Assembly: GCF_017676345.1 (NCBI RefSeq)
Contig: NZ_JAFFZM010000001.1
Coordinates: 186,001 to 250,000, forward strand
Length of the DNA: 64,000 nucleotides
Reading direction: 5' to 3'
Source of the DNA: Streptomyces smyrnaeus
GTDB taxonomy: Bacteria; Actinomycetota; Actinomycetes; Streptomycetales; Streptomycetaceae
The notes beneath the pieces were generated by a model. The model worked only from the letters and a program-made list of their open reading frames with translations. It was not told the origin of the DNA and ran no database searches. Positions 1 to 7,683 of the stretch are shown piece after piece (within the stretch, counting starts at the first letter, position 1; the number at the start of each line of letters is the position of its first letter). A program made the position numbers and the translations under genes.

Positions 1-431
1 CGCTCCTCGGCGAGCCGCTCGTCCAGGGACTCGCCCTCGCGCATCTCGGCCGGAGTGGGCGCGGCACGGGTGGCGGCGGTCGGCGTGTCACCCGGCACCG
101 ACTCCTGCTGCGGGTCGTTGGACCGCTGCTGCATGGGGGCACCGTCCTGCAGATCAGGGATGCCCTGGTCCTCGGGCTCGGCGCCCGGGTCGGCGGGTTC
201 GGCGTACTCCTGGTCGGACTCCGCCTGGGGCGTCAGGAAGGAGGTGTCGAAGCCCCCGCTGTCGCCTCCGCTCGCCCGGGGCGGCGGGTCGGACTCCACG
301 GGCGGTTGCCACGGACCGCGCTCCGGGCTCTCGTCCGGCTGCCGGCCCTCGACGGGACCCGCCTGCATCTCGGCGGCGTCCTCGGTGGTGACGCCCTCTT
401 CCGCGGGGATGTCCCTGCCGTCTCCCGTCAT
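1..431 (-). CDS. DUF5709 family protein (partial, C-terminus outside window)
   Basis: The reverse frame is open from an ATG at 431 to the left edge of the window, so the C-terminal part is missing. A GAGGAGG ribosome binding site lies 7 bases before the ATG. The visible 143 residues are hydrophilic, acidic and low in complexity, rich in Glu, Asp, Pro and Gln. They end in the stretch REGESLDERLAEE, which I recognise as the signature of the actinobacterial DUF5709 family, small soluble proteins of unknown function. No catalytic motif, signal peptide or membrane segment is visible. The downstream context is outside the window. Family assignment rests on that one signature and the overall composition. 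Confidence 0.7.
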   Translation of the reverse strand, partial: MTGDGRDIPAEEGVTTEDAAEMQAGPVEGRQPDESPERGPWQPPVESDPPPRASGGDSGGFDTSFLTPQAESDQEYAEPADPGAEPEDQGIPDLQDGAPMQQRSNDPQQESVPGDTPTAATRAAPTPAEMREGESLDERLAEE

Positions 432-556
432 GGTGGCCTCCTCTCGTGTGGACGCTCCGGGTACCCATCCGACGCGGCGGCTACGCGGGCAGCCGCCCGC
501 CCGGACCGGAGGCCGGCCCGGCGCGCCGGGCCGGTCCTGGGCCGCGGTCGCCGCGC

Positions 557-1231
557 TCAGCTCTCCTGTTCCAACCTGGCGTAGGCGCTCTCGTCCAACC
601 GGGTGAGCAGGTCGGCAGGTCCCTCGTAGATCTCCTGGGCGCCGGCCCGGATCAGCTCGGCGCGCGGGATGCCGCCGGAGAGCACGCCGAGCGCGGTGAC
701 CCCGGACCGGGAGGCGGCACGCATGTCCCATACCGCGTCGCCGAGGAAGACCGTCTGCTCACGGGCGGCTCCGGTCAGTTCCCTGGCCTGTTCCACGGAG
801 TCGGGTGCCGGTTTGCCCTCCGCGACGTCCGAGGCGCTGGCGATGTGGGCGATGACCTCGTCGGCGTCCAGGGCGCGGCGCAGCGCGGCCAGCTCACCAC
901 CCACCGAGGAGGTGACCAGCACGATCGTCCAGCCCCTGTCGTGCAGTGCGCGCAGCAGTTCGCGGGCGCCCTCCAGCGCCGCCAGCCGTTCGTGGCAGGT
1001 GGCGAAGAGCGTCTTGTGGGCGGCGTCGATCGTCGTGTCCTGCTCCGGGTCCCTGCCCTCCCCCAGCACATGGGCGATCAGATCGCCGCCGCCGAGCCCC
1101 ACGGCCCGGTGCACGGCCGCCATGGGCACCTTGTGCCCCGCCTGGCGCAGCGCCTCCCACCAGGCGTGTACATGGAGATAGGTGGTGTCGGTGAGGGTGC
1201 CGTCGACATCGAAGAGCGCGGCGCGTGGCAT
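557..1231 (-). CDS. HAD-superfamily hydrolase (phosphatase, PGMB/Gph-like)
   Basis: This 224-residue protein has the four HAD motifs. Motif I is FDVDGTLTD (nucleophile D8, acid D10), motif II is the VTSS stretch near residue 111, motif III is the lysine of EGKPAPDS and motif IV is FLGDAVWDM. The helical segment after motif I is a C1-type cap, as in phosphoglycolate phosphatase and beta-phosphoglucomutase. The family removes phosphate from small phosphorylated metabolites in the cytosol; the exact substrate cannot be read from sequence. An AAGGAG site stands 6 bases before the ATG. It is transcribed in the same direction as the decarboxylase upstream, with a 79-bp gap. Confidence 0.88.
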   Translation of the reverse strand: MPRAALFDVDGTLTDTTYLHVHAWWEALRQAGHKVPMAAVHRAVGLGGGDLIAHVLGEGRDPEQDTTIDAAHKTLFATCHERLAALEGARELLRALHDRGWTIVLVTSSVGGELAALRRALDADEVIAHIASASDVAEGKPAPDSVEQARELTGAAREQTVFLGDAVWDMRAASRSGVTALGVLSGGIPRAELIRAGAQEIYEGPADLLTRLDESAYARLEQES

Positions 1232-1310
1232 GGCGGCTCCTTCGTTCGGGTGAGGGTGAGCGTGCGGGTGTGGAGGGTCGGGAGGCCGGGGGCGGAGGGC
1301 GTCCGGAGGA

Positions 1311-2804
1311 TCAGGAACGGCCGGGAGCGGCGGGGGGCTGTCCGTCGGCGAGCACCCGAACCGTGTCGAGGTCGGGTGCCGCGGCGTCGGGCAGGTTCAT
1401 CCCGGCCTCCACGCCGCTGCGCAAATAGTCGAGCACGGTCCTGGTGAGCCGCTCGCCGGGCAGCACTGTGGGGATGCCCGGCGGATAGGGGGTGACCATC
1501 TCGGCGGCGATCCGGCCCTCCGCCCGGTCGACGGGGACGTCCTCTATCGCGCCGAAATACGCGTCCCGCGGCAGACACGCCAGCTCCATCCGCAGGTCGG
1601 ACGGGGCACACAGCCGGACCGGAGGCGCCTTGGGTATCTCGTCGGCCCGCGCCGTCAGCTCACGCAGGGCCTCCAGGAGCCGTCCGGTGGTCTCCCGGTC
1701 GTCGGCGTGGGTGAGCTGGGTGTTGATTCTGCGGTGGTCGCTGATGTGGACGTCGAGGTGCCGGTGCTCACGGAGCCAGTCGGCGGCCTGGTAGCCGTTG
1801 AGCGGCAGCTCGTCCAGGTCGATGACGACGGGCAGCGGGTCCAGGTCCGCGGCCTTGCCCTCACCGACGAAGTCGGCCCGGTCGTTGACGTGCAGCCCGT
1901 CCATGGCCTCCACCCGCTGCCGCACCTCGGCCGCGAGGCCGAGCGCGTGCGAGAGCAGCTGGTGGCCGTGCTGCACCATCTGGCGGCGCCAGCCGTCCAG
2001 ACCGGCGTAGAGCAGCACATTGGGGCTGGTGGTGCCCAGCAGGTCGGCGCGCTGGGCCAGCAGCAGCGGGTCGATGTGGTCGCCCTGCAGATGGAAGACG
2101 GAGCCCTGCTCGAAGCCGCTGCCCATCTTGTGGATGCTGGTCACGCAGACGTCGGCGCCCGCGTCCATCGCCCAGGTGGGCAGGTCGGGATGGAAGGGCA
2201 GATGGGCACCCCACGCCTCGTCCACGATGAGCGGCCGCCCGTGGCGGTGGCAGACCTCCGCGACGGCGTGCAGATCCGCGCAGGTGCCGTACGGGGTGGG
2301 GCTGGTGACCAGGGCGCCGCGCGCGTCGGGGTGCTCCGCGAAGGCGGCCTCGAACGCGGCGGCCGAGGGCGCGTGCGCCAGCAGCCGTTCCTCGTCCCAC
2401 TGCGGCTCCACCCAGACCGGGTGGATGCCCGACAGCAGCAGCCCGGAGATCACCGACTTGTGGGCGTCCCTGCCGACCAGCAGCTTCTCGTGCGGCCCGG
2501 CAACCGCCAGCATGGCGGCCTTCACGGACAGCGAGCTGCCGCAGGTGGAGAAGAAGGTGTGCTCGGCGTGGACGGCCTCCGCCATCAGCTGTTCGGCCTT
2601 GACCAGCACGGCACCGCGGGTGCGTCGGTCGTCCAGCCCGCCGGAGGCCAGGACGTCGCCGTGGAAGACGGCGTCGCCCAGCACCCCGCGCACCCGGGGG
2701 TCGGCGCCGCGCGCCTGCTTGTGTCCCGGCGGGGTGAACGGCAGCTCCCCCGCCGCCTGGTATCGGGCCAGTGCCTCCAGCACTGGTGCGGTGTTGTGGT
2801 CCAT
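1311..2804 (-). CDS. Orn/Lys/Arg decarboxylase, PLP-dependent (fold type I)
   Basis: The protein has 497 residues when started at the ATG at 2804. It matches the short-form basic amino-acid decarboxylases. An N-terminal substrate/PLP region starts with TPPGHKQARG, the phosphate-binding stretch is STCGSSLSVKAA, Asp195 in IVDEAWGAH should bind the PLP ring nitrogen, and Lys226 in TSIHKMGSG should form the Schiff base. The C-terminal domain has the family motif TPYPPGIP. The activity is decarboxylation of lysine, ornithine or arginine to the matching polyamine precursor; the substrate is not decided by sequence. The upstream frame stays open by high GC, but the conserved N-terminus begins here. 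The ribosome site (GGGGAC) is weak. Confidence 0.9.
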   Translation of the reverse strand: MDHNTAPVLEALARYQAAGELPFTPPGHKQARGADPRVRGVLGDAVFHGDVLASGGLDDRRTRGAVLVKAEQLMAEAVHAEHTFFSTCGSSLSVKAAMLAVAGPHEKLLVGRDAHKSVISGLLLSGIHPVWVEPQWDEERLLAHAPSAAAFEAAFAEHPDARGALVTSPTPYGTCADLHAVAEVCHRHGRPLIVDEAWGAHLPFHPDLPTWAMDAGADVCVTSIHKMGSGFEQGSVFHLQGDHIDPLLLAQRADLLGTTSPNVLLYAGLDGWRRQMVQHGHQLLSHALGLAAEVRQRVEAMDGLHVNDRADFVGEGKAADLDPLPVVIDLDELPLNGYQAADWLREHRHLDVHISDHRRINTQLTHADDRETTGRLLEALRELTARADEIPKAPPVRLCAPSDLRMELACLPRDAYFGAIEDVPVDRAEGRIAAEMVTPYPPGIPTVLPGERLTRTVLDYLRSGVEAGMNLPDAAAPDLDTVRVLADGQPPAAPGRS

Positions 2805-2880
2805 GCGTCCCCGGGTGCCCTCTCGGACGGAAGAGAACCGGAGAGGGCTTGCCCGGTGCCTCCCGCGTACGCGCCGCACG

Positions 2881-2908
2881 GGGCTGCGCTCCGCGAGGGG
2901 CGCAGCGC
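2881..2908 (-). terminator. Putative hairpin terminator of the ligase pair
   Basis: A perfect 7-bp stem (GCTGCGC at 2883-2889, GCGCAGC at 2900-2906) with a 10-base loop sits 27-50 bases beyond the stop of the DNA ligase gene and before the decarboxylase start. There is no U tract, as is usual for streptomycete terminators. Confidence 0.4.
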
Positions 2909-2932
2909 TCCGTGAGGGGAGGCGGGGCACGG

Positions 2933-3952
2933 CTAGCGGCGCTCGCGCGGGGTCTCGCGGACGACGTCCTCGGGCCGCTTGTCGTCCCGCAGGCCCAGGA
3001 AGCGGGGGTGCCGCAGCATGCCGTCGCGGGTCCACTCGGTGAAGCCGATCTGCGCCACGAGCCGGGGCTCCACCCAGTGCGCGCCGCGCTCGCGGACCGG
3101 GTCGGCGAACGGGGAGCGGCGCACCGCCAGCTCGTCCAACCCACGGCGCAGGGTCATCAGCGTGGCACGGTCGTAGCCGGTGCCGACCTTGCCCGCGTAG
3201 CGCAGCGCGCCGTCCTCGTAGTAGCCGAGCAGCAGTGCCCCGAAGCCCACTCGACTTCCGGCGGGTTCGGTGAAGCCACCGATGACCAGTTCCTGGCCGC
3301 CCGCGCACTTGAGCTTGAGCCAGTCGGACGAGCGGCGCGGCTGGTAGCGCCCGTCGGCGCGCTTGGCGATCAGCCCCTCCCAGCCGTGTCGGCACGCCTC
3401 GTCCAGCAGTTGCGGGCCGCCCTCGTTGCGGTGGGTGGTGAAGCGTAGGGGGGCCTGGAAGTCCAGTGCCCTGCGCAGCAGCGACTTGCGGGTGCGCAGC
3501 GGGAGCCGGGTCAGGTCCATGCCGTCGAGCCGCAGCAGGTCGAACACGTAGTAGGTGATGGCCACCCCGCTGGCTCTGGCCTGCCGTTCGGTGCTCAGCT
3601 GCATGCGCTGCTGGAGGCGGGCGAAGTCGGTGCGACCGTGCGCGAAGGCGACGATCTCGCCGTCCACGGTGAAGTCGGCGCGGCTCTGTGCGGCCAGTGC
3701 GTCGGCGATCTCGGGGTACGTCGCCTCGACGCGCCGGCCCGAGCGGGACAGCAGCCGTTCGCTCCCGTCCTCGCGTACCGCGAGCACTCGTACACCGTCG
3801 AGCTTGCGTTCGAATATCCAGCCGCTTGCCGGGAAGTCCCGTCTGTCGGTCAGCTCGGCGCGCATGGGCTTCTCCGCCAGCGCCGCACCCGGCGGCGCCC
3901 GGCGCAGCAGTGCGCGCTGGTCGGCGGGGAGGGTGTCGAGCAGATCGCTCAT
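2933..3952 (-). CDS. ATP-dependent DNA ligase (LigD ligase domain, stand-alone)
   Basis: This 339-residue protein corresponds to the ligase module of LigD, the enzyme of bacterial non-homologous end joining. Motif I is ERKLDGVRV with Lys50 as the AMP-accepting residue. Motif III is YYVFDLL, motif IV includes GLIAKRADGRY, and motif V is SSDWLKLKC. An OB-fold domain follows from about residue 220. I start it at the ATG at 3952, where it overlaps the stop of the phosphoesterase gene by 4 bases (ATGA), so translation should be coupled. The longer upstream open frame is antisense-like and not conserved. No polymerase (PE-Lig-Pol) domain and no Ku gene are present in the window. Confidence 0.9.
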   Translation of the reverse strand: MSDLLDTLPADQRALLRRAPPGAALAEKPMRAELTDRRDFPASGWIFERKLDGVRVLAVREDGSERLLSRSGRRVEATYPEIADALAAQSRADFTVDGEIVAFAHGRTDFARLQQRMQLSTERQARASGVAITYYVFDLLRLDGMDLTRLPLRTRKSLLRRALDFQAPLRFTTHRNEGGPQLLDEACRHGWEGLIAKRADGRYQPRRSSDWLKLKCAGGQELVIGGFTEPAGSRVGFGALLLGYYEDGALRYAGKVGTGYDRATLMTLRRGLDELAVRRSPFADPVRERGAHWVEPRLVAQIGFTEWTRDGMLRHPRFLGLRDDKRPEDVVRETPRERR

Positions 3953-4566
3953 GACCGCCCGCCCTCGCGGGTCCACTCCTCCGTCGCCTCCTGTGCGACC
4001 TGTTTGAGCGTGCGGTCGCTGCGGGCCGAGCGGACGCGCCATGGATCGGGGGTGCCGCGGGAGGAGGCGTGGCTGTCGTTCTTCTTGACCAGCAGCCATG
4101 CCTCCCGTTCGCCGTCCTCCCCGCTGCGGAAGCGGGAGAGGGCCCAGTCGCCGCGCAGCTTGCCGCCGTGCATCCGGAAGGAGATGTGGCCCTTGTCCAG
4201 CGCCTTGCCGAAGTCACGGGAGAGCGGTTCGTAGGTGCCTTCGTCCCACACGATGACCGGCCCGGCGCCGTACTCTCCCTCCGGGATGACGCCCTCGAAG
4301 GTGCGGTACTCCAGGGGGTGGTCCTCGACCGGCATGGCCAGCCGCTTGTCGTGCGGGTCCGTCGAGGGCCCCTTGGGTACCGACCACGACTTGAGCACGC
4401 CGTCCCACTCCAGCCGGAAGTCGAAGTGCAGGCTCGTCGCATCGTGGATCTGCACCACGTAGTGCGGCTCCTCGTCCCGCTCCGTGCGCTTGCCCTTGGG
4501 CTCAGCGGTCCGGTCGAAACGCCGCTTGCCGCGGTACGCCTTCAGCGCGTCGTCGTCGCCACTCAC
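3949..4566 (-). CDS. LigD-type 3'-phosphoesterase (stand-alone)
   Basis: The 205-residue protein is a separate version of the LigD phosphoesterase domain, which trims 3'-phosphate and 3'-ribonucleotide ends before ligation. All known catalytic positions are visible: His41, His47, Asp49 and Arg51 in HDATSLHFDFRLE, then His83 and Tyr87 in VEDHPLEYRTFEG. The spacing matches the Pseudomonas LigD domain with an offset of one. The start is GTG at 4566 behind GAGGACGAGG. The first 30 residues are lysine- and arginine-rich, typical of this domain. It leads the operon with the ligase gene (ATGA overlap), so the two modules are supplied as separate, co-translated polypeptides. Confidence 0.9.
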   Translation of the reverse strand: MSGDDDALKAYRGKRRFDRTAEPKGKRTERDEEPHYVVQIHDATSLHFDFRLEWDGVLKSWSVPKGPSTDPHDKRLAMPVEDHPLEYRTFEGVIPEGEYGAGPVIVWDEGTYEPLSRDFGKALDKGHISFRMHGGKLRGDWALSRFRSGEDGEREAWLLVKKNDSHASSRGTPDPWRVRSARSDRTLKQVAQEATEEWTREGGRS

Positions 4567-4981
4567 GCCTCGTCCTCACGTTCCGTGCCGCGTCCTGTCC
4601 GCCTGGTTCCGTCCGCGCGCGTTCCGCGCGGAGACCCGCGCTGCTCGCGCGCTCTCGCTCCTCCCGCGTTCCCACTGTCCCGCGGAACACACGGGCTCGC
4701 AGTGGGAGCCCGCGGACCGCCACCGCCCCGGTCCGGTCCGGGGCGACGTCACCGGTCGGCGTACGGGCAAGTGGACGCCGTCGGCACCGCTCGGGGCGCC
4801 ATTACCGGATACTCAGAGTCATATACGTTTCGTTAGTACAGCAGTCCGGGATACACGAGCGGCGGCAGCGCCGCTGAGCCGAACGAGCGGCGTACCCAAT
4901 TCCGTGGCGCGTCAGTTGACTTCATCGGAGGCGCGCGCACCGTACCGGCCCGCCTCCGCCACCGGAGACGAGGAGGGCCGC
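4567..4981. promoter_or_regulatory. Divergent intergenic region (phosphoesterase / Nudix)
   Basis: This 415-bp gap separates the minus-strand repair operon from the plus-strand Nudix gene. The only AT-rich patch, about 4800-4840 (around TCATATACGTTTCGTTAG), is the most likely place for promoters of either strand. A TTGACT near 4916 could be a -35 box for the Nudix gene, but I see no good -10 at the right distance. No small gene with a ribosome site was found. Confidence 0.3.
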
Positions 4982-6025
4982 ATGACGTCGACACCCCGTA
5001 CGCCTGCCACCACCACCGCACCCGCGTCCGCGCCGTCGGCCCGCCGGGCGACCGCCACCGCGGCACCGCTCCCCCAGGACGAACTCGCCGCCTACCTCGC
5101 CGCCCACCCCGCCCCGGCCGCCGCGGTGGACGCGGTGATCCGCGACGAGCGGGGCCGCCTCCTGGTCGTCGACCCGGTCTACAAGGCGGGCTGGGACCTG
5201 CCCGGCGGCATGGTCGACGACGAGGGCCTGGTCGACGCGCTCGTACGGGAGCTCCGCGAGGAGCTGCGGCCGGCCGCGCTGCGGGTCGGCCGCCTGCTGG
5301 CCGTCGACAACGTACCGGCCACCGTGTACGGCAGGGCGCTGACCGCCTGCGTCTACGCCGTCCAGCTGCCGTACCCGGTGACCGTGCGGGACCTGCGGCT
5401 CCAGCCCGACGAACTGCGCGCCGCCGAGTTCCTGCCCCAGGACGAGGCGCTGTGCCGGCTCCCCGAACGGTTGCGCCGCCGCACGGCCGCCGCGCTCGGC
5501 GCCGAGCGCGGTGCTCATACGGCGCACCTGCTGGACGGCCACCCGGCACCCCTCGACGACCGGGACCGTCGCGCCCTGCTGCCCAGCCCCGCCGTCGCCG
5601 CCGCCGCGCTGGTCACGGACGGTACGGGCCGGGTTCTGGTACGGGACGCCGGAGCAGCCGGGGACACCCGGGACACCTGGGCCGCCTGGGATGAGGGGGC
5701 CACCTGGCGACTGCCGGGCACCCTGGTGTCCGCCACCGAAACCCCCGCGGAGGGCGCGGCCCGGGCCCTGGAGACGCAGCTGGGGCGGGCGGCGGGCGTC
5801 TCGGTCGGCAGGCTGCTGACCGTCGACAGCACACGGTGCCCGGCGGGCGGCCGGACGCTGATCACCCACCTCTTCGAGGCCCACGTCGCCCTCCCCGAGC
5901 ACCCCGGCGCCGCCCGTCTGCTCCCGGCGGACGAGGCACTGCGCGCCCTCCCGCCCCACGAAGCCCGCCTGCTGCGCAGCTCCCCCGGCCGGACCCCCGG
6001 TGCCCAGGGGCCTACGGAAGAGTGA
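4982..6025 (+). CDS. Tandem Nudix-domain protein, second domain degenerate
   Basis: The ATG at 4982 follows GACGAGGAGGG at ideal spacing and gives 347 residues. After a Thr/Ala/Pro-rich leader of about 35 residues, the first Nudix domain (about 45-180) carries the box GGMVDDEGLVDALVRELREE, which fits G-x5-E-x7-REUxEE; only the final glycine is replaced by Arg. The second domain (about 195-330) has the same overall layout, but its box reads RALETQLG where REUxEE is expected, so the metal-binding glutamates are gone. One active and one inactive or structural Nudix domain is the likely state. Nudix enzymes hydrolyse nucleoside diphosphates linked to another group; the substrate is unknown. A methyltransferase gene follows closely. 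Confidence 0.82.
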   Translation: MTSTPRTPATTTAPASAPSARRATATAAPLPQDELAAYLAAHPAPAAAVDAVIRDERGRLLVVDPVYKAGWDLPGGMVDDEGLVDALVRELREELRPAALRVGRLLAVDNVPATVYGRALTACVYAVQLPYPVTVRDLRLQPDELRAAEFLPQDEALCRLPERLRRRTAAALGAERGAHTAHLLDGHPAPLDDRDRRALLPSPAVAAAALVTDGTGRVLVRDAGAAGDTRDTWAAWDEGATWRLPGTLVSATETPAEGAARALETQLGRAAGVSVGRLLTVDSTRCPAGGRTLITHLFEAHVALPEHPGAARLLPADEALRALPPHEARLLRSSPGRTPGAQGPTEE

Positions 6026-6085
6026 GAAGTGAGAAGAGTGAAAGGAGCGGGCCGTAACGAGCCCGAGGGTGGGCAGGATGGGACG

Positions 6086-6871
6086 GTGACTTCTCAAACC
6101 CGCGCGATGTCGTTCAACGCGGCGGCGGATCGTTATGCCGCGTACCGACCGTCCTATCCGTCCGAACTCTTCCGCGCCCTGGCGGAGCTGGCCGGATTTC
6201 CGCTGGCAGGGGCCCGGGTCGCCGATGTCGGAGCCGGCACGGGCATATCCACCGCCCAGTTGCTGGAGCGCGGCGCCGAGGTGATCGCCGTGGAGCCGGG
6301 CGCGGGCATGGCCGCATGGTTCCGCAAGAGCCTGCCGGACGCACCGTTGATCCGCGGGGACGCCAACGCGCTGCCACTGGCGGACAGCAGCCGCGACCTG
6401 ATCACCTACGCGCAGTCCTGGCACTGGACCGACACCGCGCGTTCGGTTCCCGAAGCACTACGGGTGTTGCGCCCGGGCGGTTCGCTCGCCATCTGGTGGA
6501 ACACCACCGCCCTGGACGTGCCGTGGATCGCCGAGCAGACGGAGCGCATCACGCGCCACACCGGCGCCACCTCTCCCTCCCTGACCCCCATCGACGACCC
6601 CGACGCGGTACGAAGGGCGGGGCTCGACGGGCTCCGCCTCGCCCGCCGCCATGTGCGCTGGAGCCGTACCGTGCCGCTCGACACCCATCTGGGCAATCTC
6701 GCCAGCCATTCCGGGTTCCTCGTCATGGACGAGGAGGACACCCGGGAGTTCCTGGACGCCGAACGCGTCCGGCTGCGCGCCATCTTCCCCGACGAGCGGA
6801 TCCCGGAGACCTATGTGGTCGACCTGTGGGTGGCGGGCGACACCGAAGGCGGCCCGGCGCAGGCCGGGTAG
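6086..6871 (+). CDS. Class I SAM-dependent methyltransferase
   Basis: Using the GTG at 6086, preceded by AGGATGGGA, the protein has 261 residues. The SAM-binding motif I is VADVGAGTGIST near residue 50, followed by the acidic motif VIAVEPGAGM and the motif IV region ITYAQSWHW. LRPGGSLAIWWN is the usual strand 5 loop. These features place it in the UbiE/Methyltransf_11 type, which methylates small molecules; the acceptor cannot be inferred. An in-frame ATG at 6107 is an alternative start, and the longer upstream start at 6029 lacks conservation. It lies 60 bases after the Nudix gene and may share its mRNA. Its 3' end overlaps the convergent thioesterase gene by 61 bp. Confidence 0.85.
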   Translation: MTSQTRAMSFNAAADRYAAYRPSYPSELFRALAELAGFPLAGARVADVGAGTGISTAQLLERGAEVIAVEPGAGMAAWFRKSLPDAPLIRGDANALPLADSSRDLITYAQSWHWTDTARSVPEALRVLRPGGSLAIWWNTTALDVPWIAEQTERITRHTGATSPSLTPIDDPDAVRRAGLDGLRLARRHVRWSRTVPLDTHLGNLASHSGFLVMDEEDTREFLDAERVRLRAIFPDERIPETYVVDLWVAGDTEGGPAQAG

Positions 6872-7683
6872 CCGGCGCGCCGGCCGAGCGCCGAGCGGAT
6901 CAGCCCCACCAATTCCGCTGTGCGCTCGTTGACGAAGAAGTGGTCGCCGGGCACGGGCCGGAATGTGAAAGGTCCGCTGGTCAACTCGCCCCACGCCCGC
7001 ATGGAGCCGGGCGGGAACGTGGTGTCGGCCAGCCCGGCGAGCGCGGTCACCGGGCAGCTCACCAGCGGCTCGGCCGACGGCACCTCCGGCCCGGGGCCCG
7101 CCCAGGGACGGTAGGTCTCGGCCAGGGTGAAGTCGGCACGCAGCCCGACCCGCGCCAGCTCCACCGCCGCCGGATCGTCGAACAGTTCGACGGGCACCTG
7201 CCCGTAGAGACCCAGCGTGGTCATGAAGGCCGCGCGCGGCAGATCGTGGACCGGCTCCCGGCCCAGCGGCAGTTGGGGCGGGTGCTGCGCCGCGACCGTC
7301 AGACCCAGCGGCACATGCCCGGTGGCCTCCAGCCGGCGCGCGGCCTCGAAGGCGACCAGCGCGCCGAGGCTGTGGCCGAAGAGCGCGTAGCCGTCCGCGC
7401 CGCCCACCTGCTGCCGCAGCTGCGGCAGCAGGTGGGTCATCAGACCGTCCATGGTGGTGTGCGGCGGCTCCGTCGCCCTGCCCTCCCGGCCGGGGAGCTG
7501 AACCGGGACCACCTCGATCTCGGGTGCGAGCAGCCGCTGCCAGGGGCGGTACGCGGAGGCGCCCTGTCCGGCGCAGGGGAAGCACAGCAGGCGCACCCGC
7601 GGCCGCCCCCCGGGCCCGGGCGGTACCGGTGGCGGGAAGGGGAACCAGGGGCTGGAGCTGTGCGCCGGGGTGGTGGTGCTCAT
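6811..7683 (-). CDS. Type II thioesterase (alpha/beta hydrolase) of PKS
   Basis: This 290-residue protein has the type II thioesterase pattern: LLCFPCAGQGASAYRPW near the N-terminus, the nucleophile elbow YALFGHSLGALVAF with the serine of GHSLG, and the catalytic histidine in GDHFFVNE near the C-terminus. Such enzymes free stalled or wrong acyl groups from PKS and NRPS carrier domains. The start ATG overlaps the PKS stop by 4 bases (ATGA), so translation is coupled and the PKS is the natural partner. The residues beyond about 270 run antisense through the 3' end of the convergent methyltransferase gene and have little family resemblance. Confidence 0.92.
   Translation of the reverse strand: MSTTTPAHSSSPWFPFPPPVPPGPGGRPRVRLLCFPCAGQGASAYRPWQRLLAPEIEVVPVQLPGREGRATEPPHTTMDGLMTHLLPQLRQQVGGADGYALFGHSLGALVAFEAARRLEATGHVPLGLTVAAQHPPQLPLGREPVHDLPRAAFMTTLGLYGQVPVELFDDPAAVELARVGLRADFTLAETYRPWAGPGPEVPSAEPLVSCPVTALAGLADTTFPPGSMRAWGELTSGPFTFRPVPGDHFFVNERTAELVGLIRSALGRRAGYPACAGPPSVSPATHRSTT

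Noticed and set aside
1311..4442. Single 1,043-residue minus-strand frame
   Set aside because: Only the part after 2804 is conserved (decarboxylase). The first half is the antisense-like shadow of the ligase and phosphoesterase genes, which have clear motifs in other frames.
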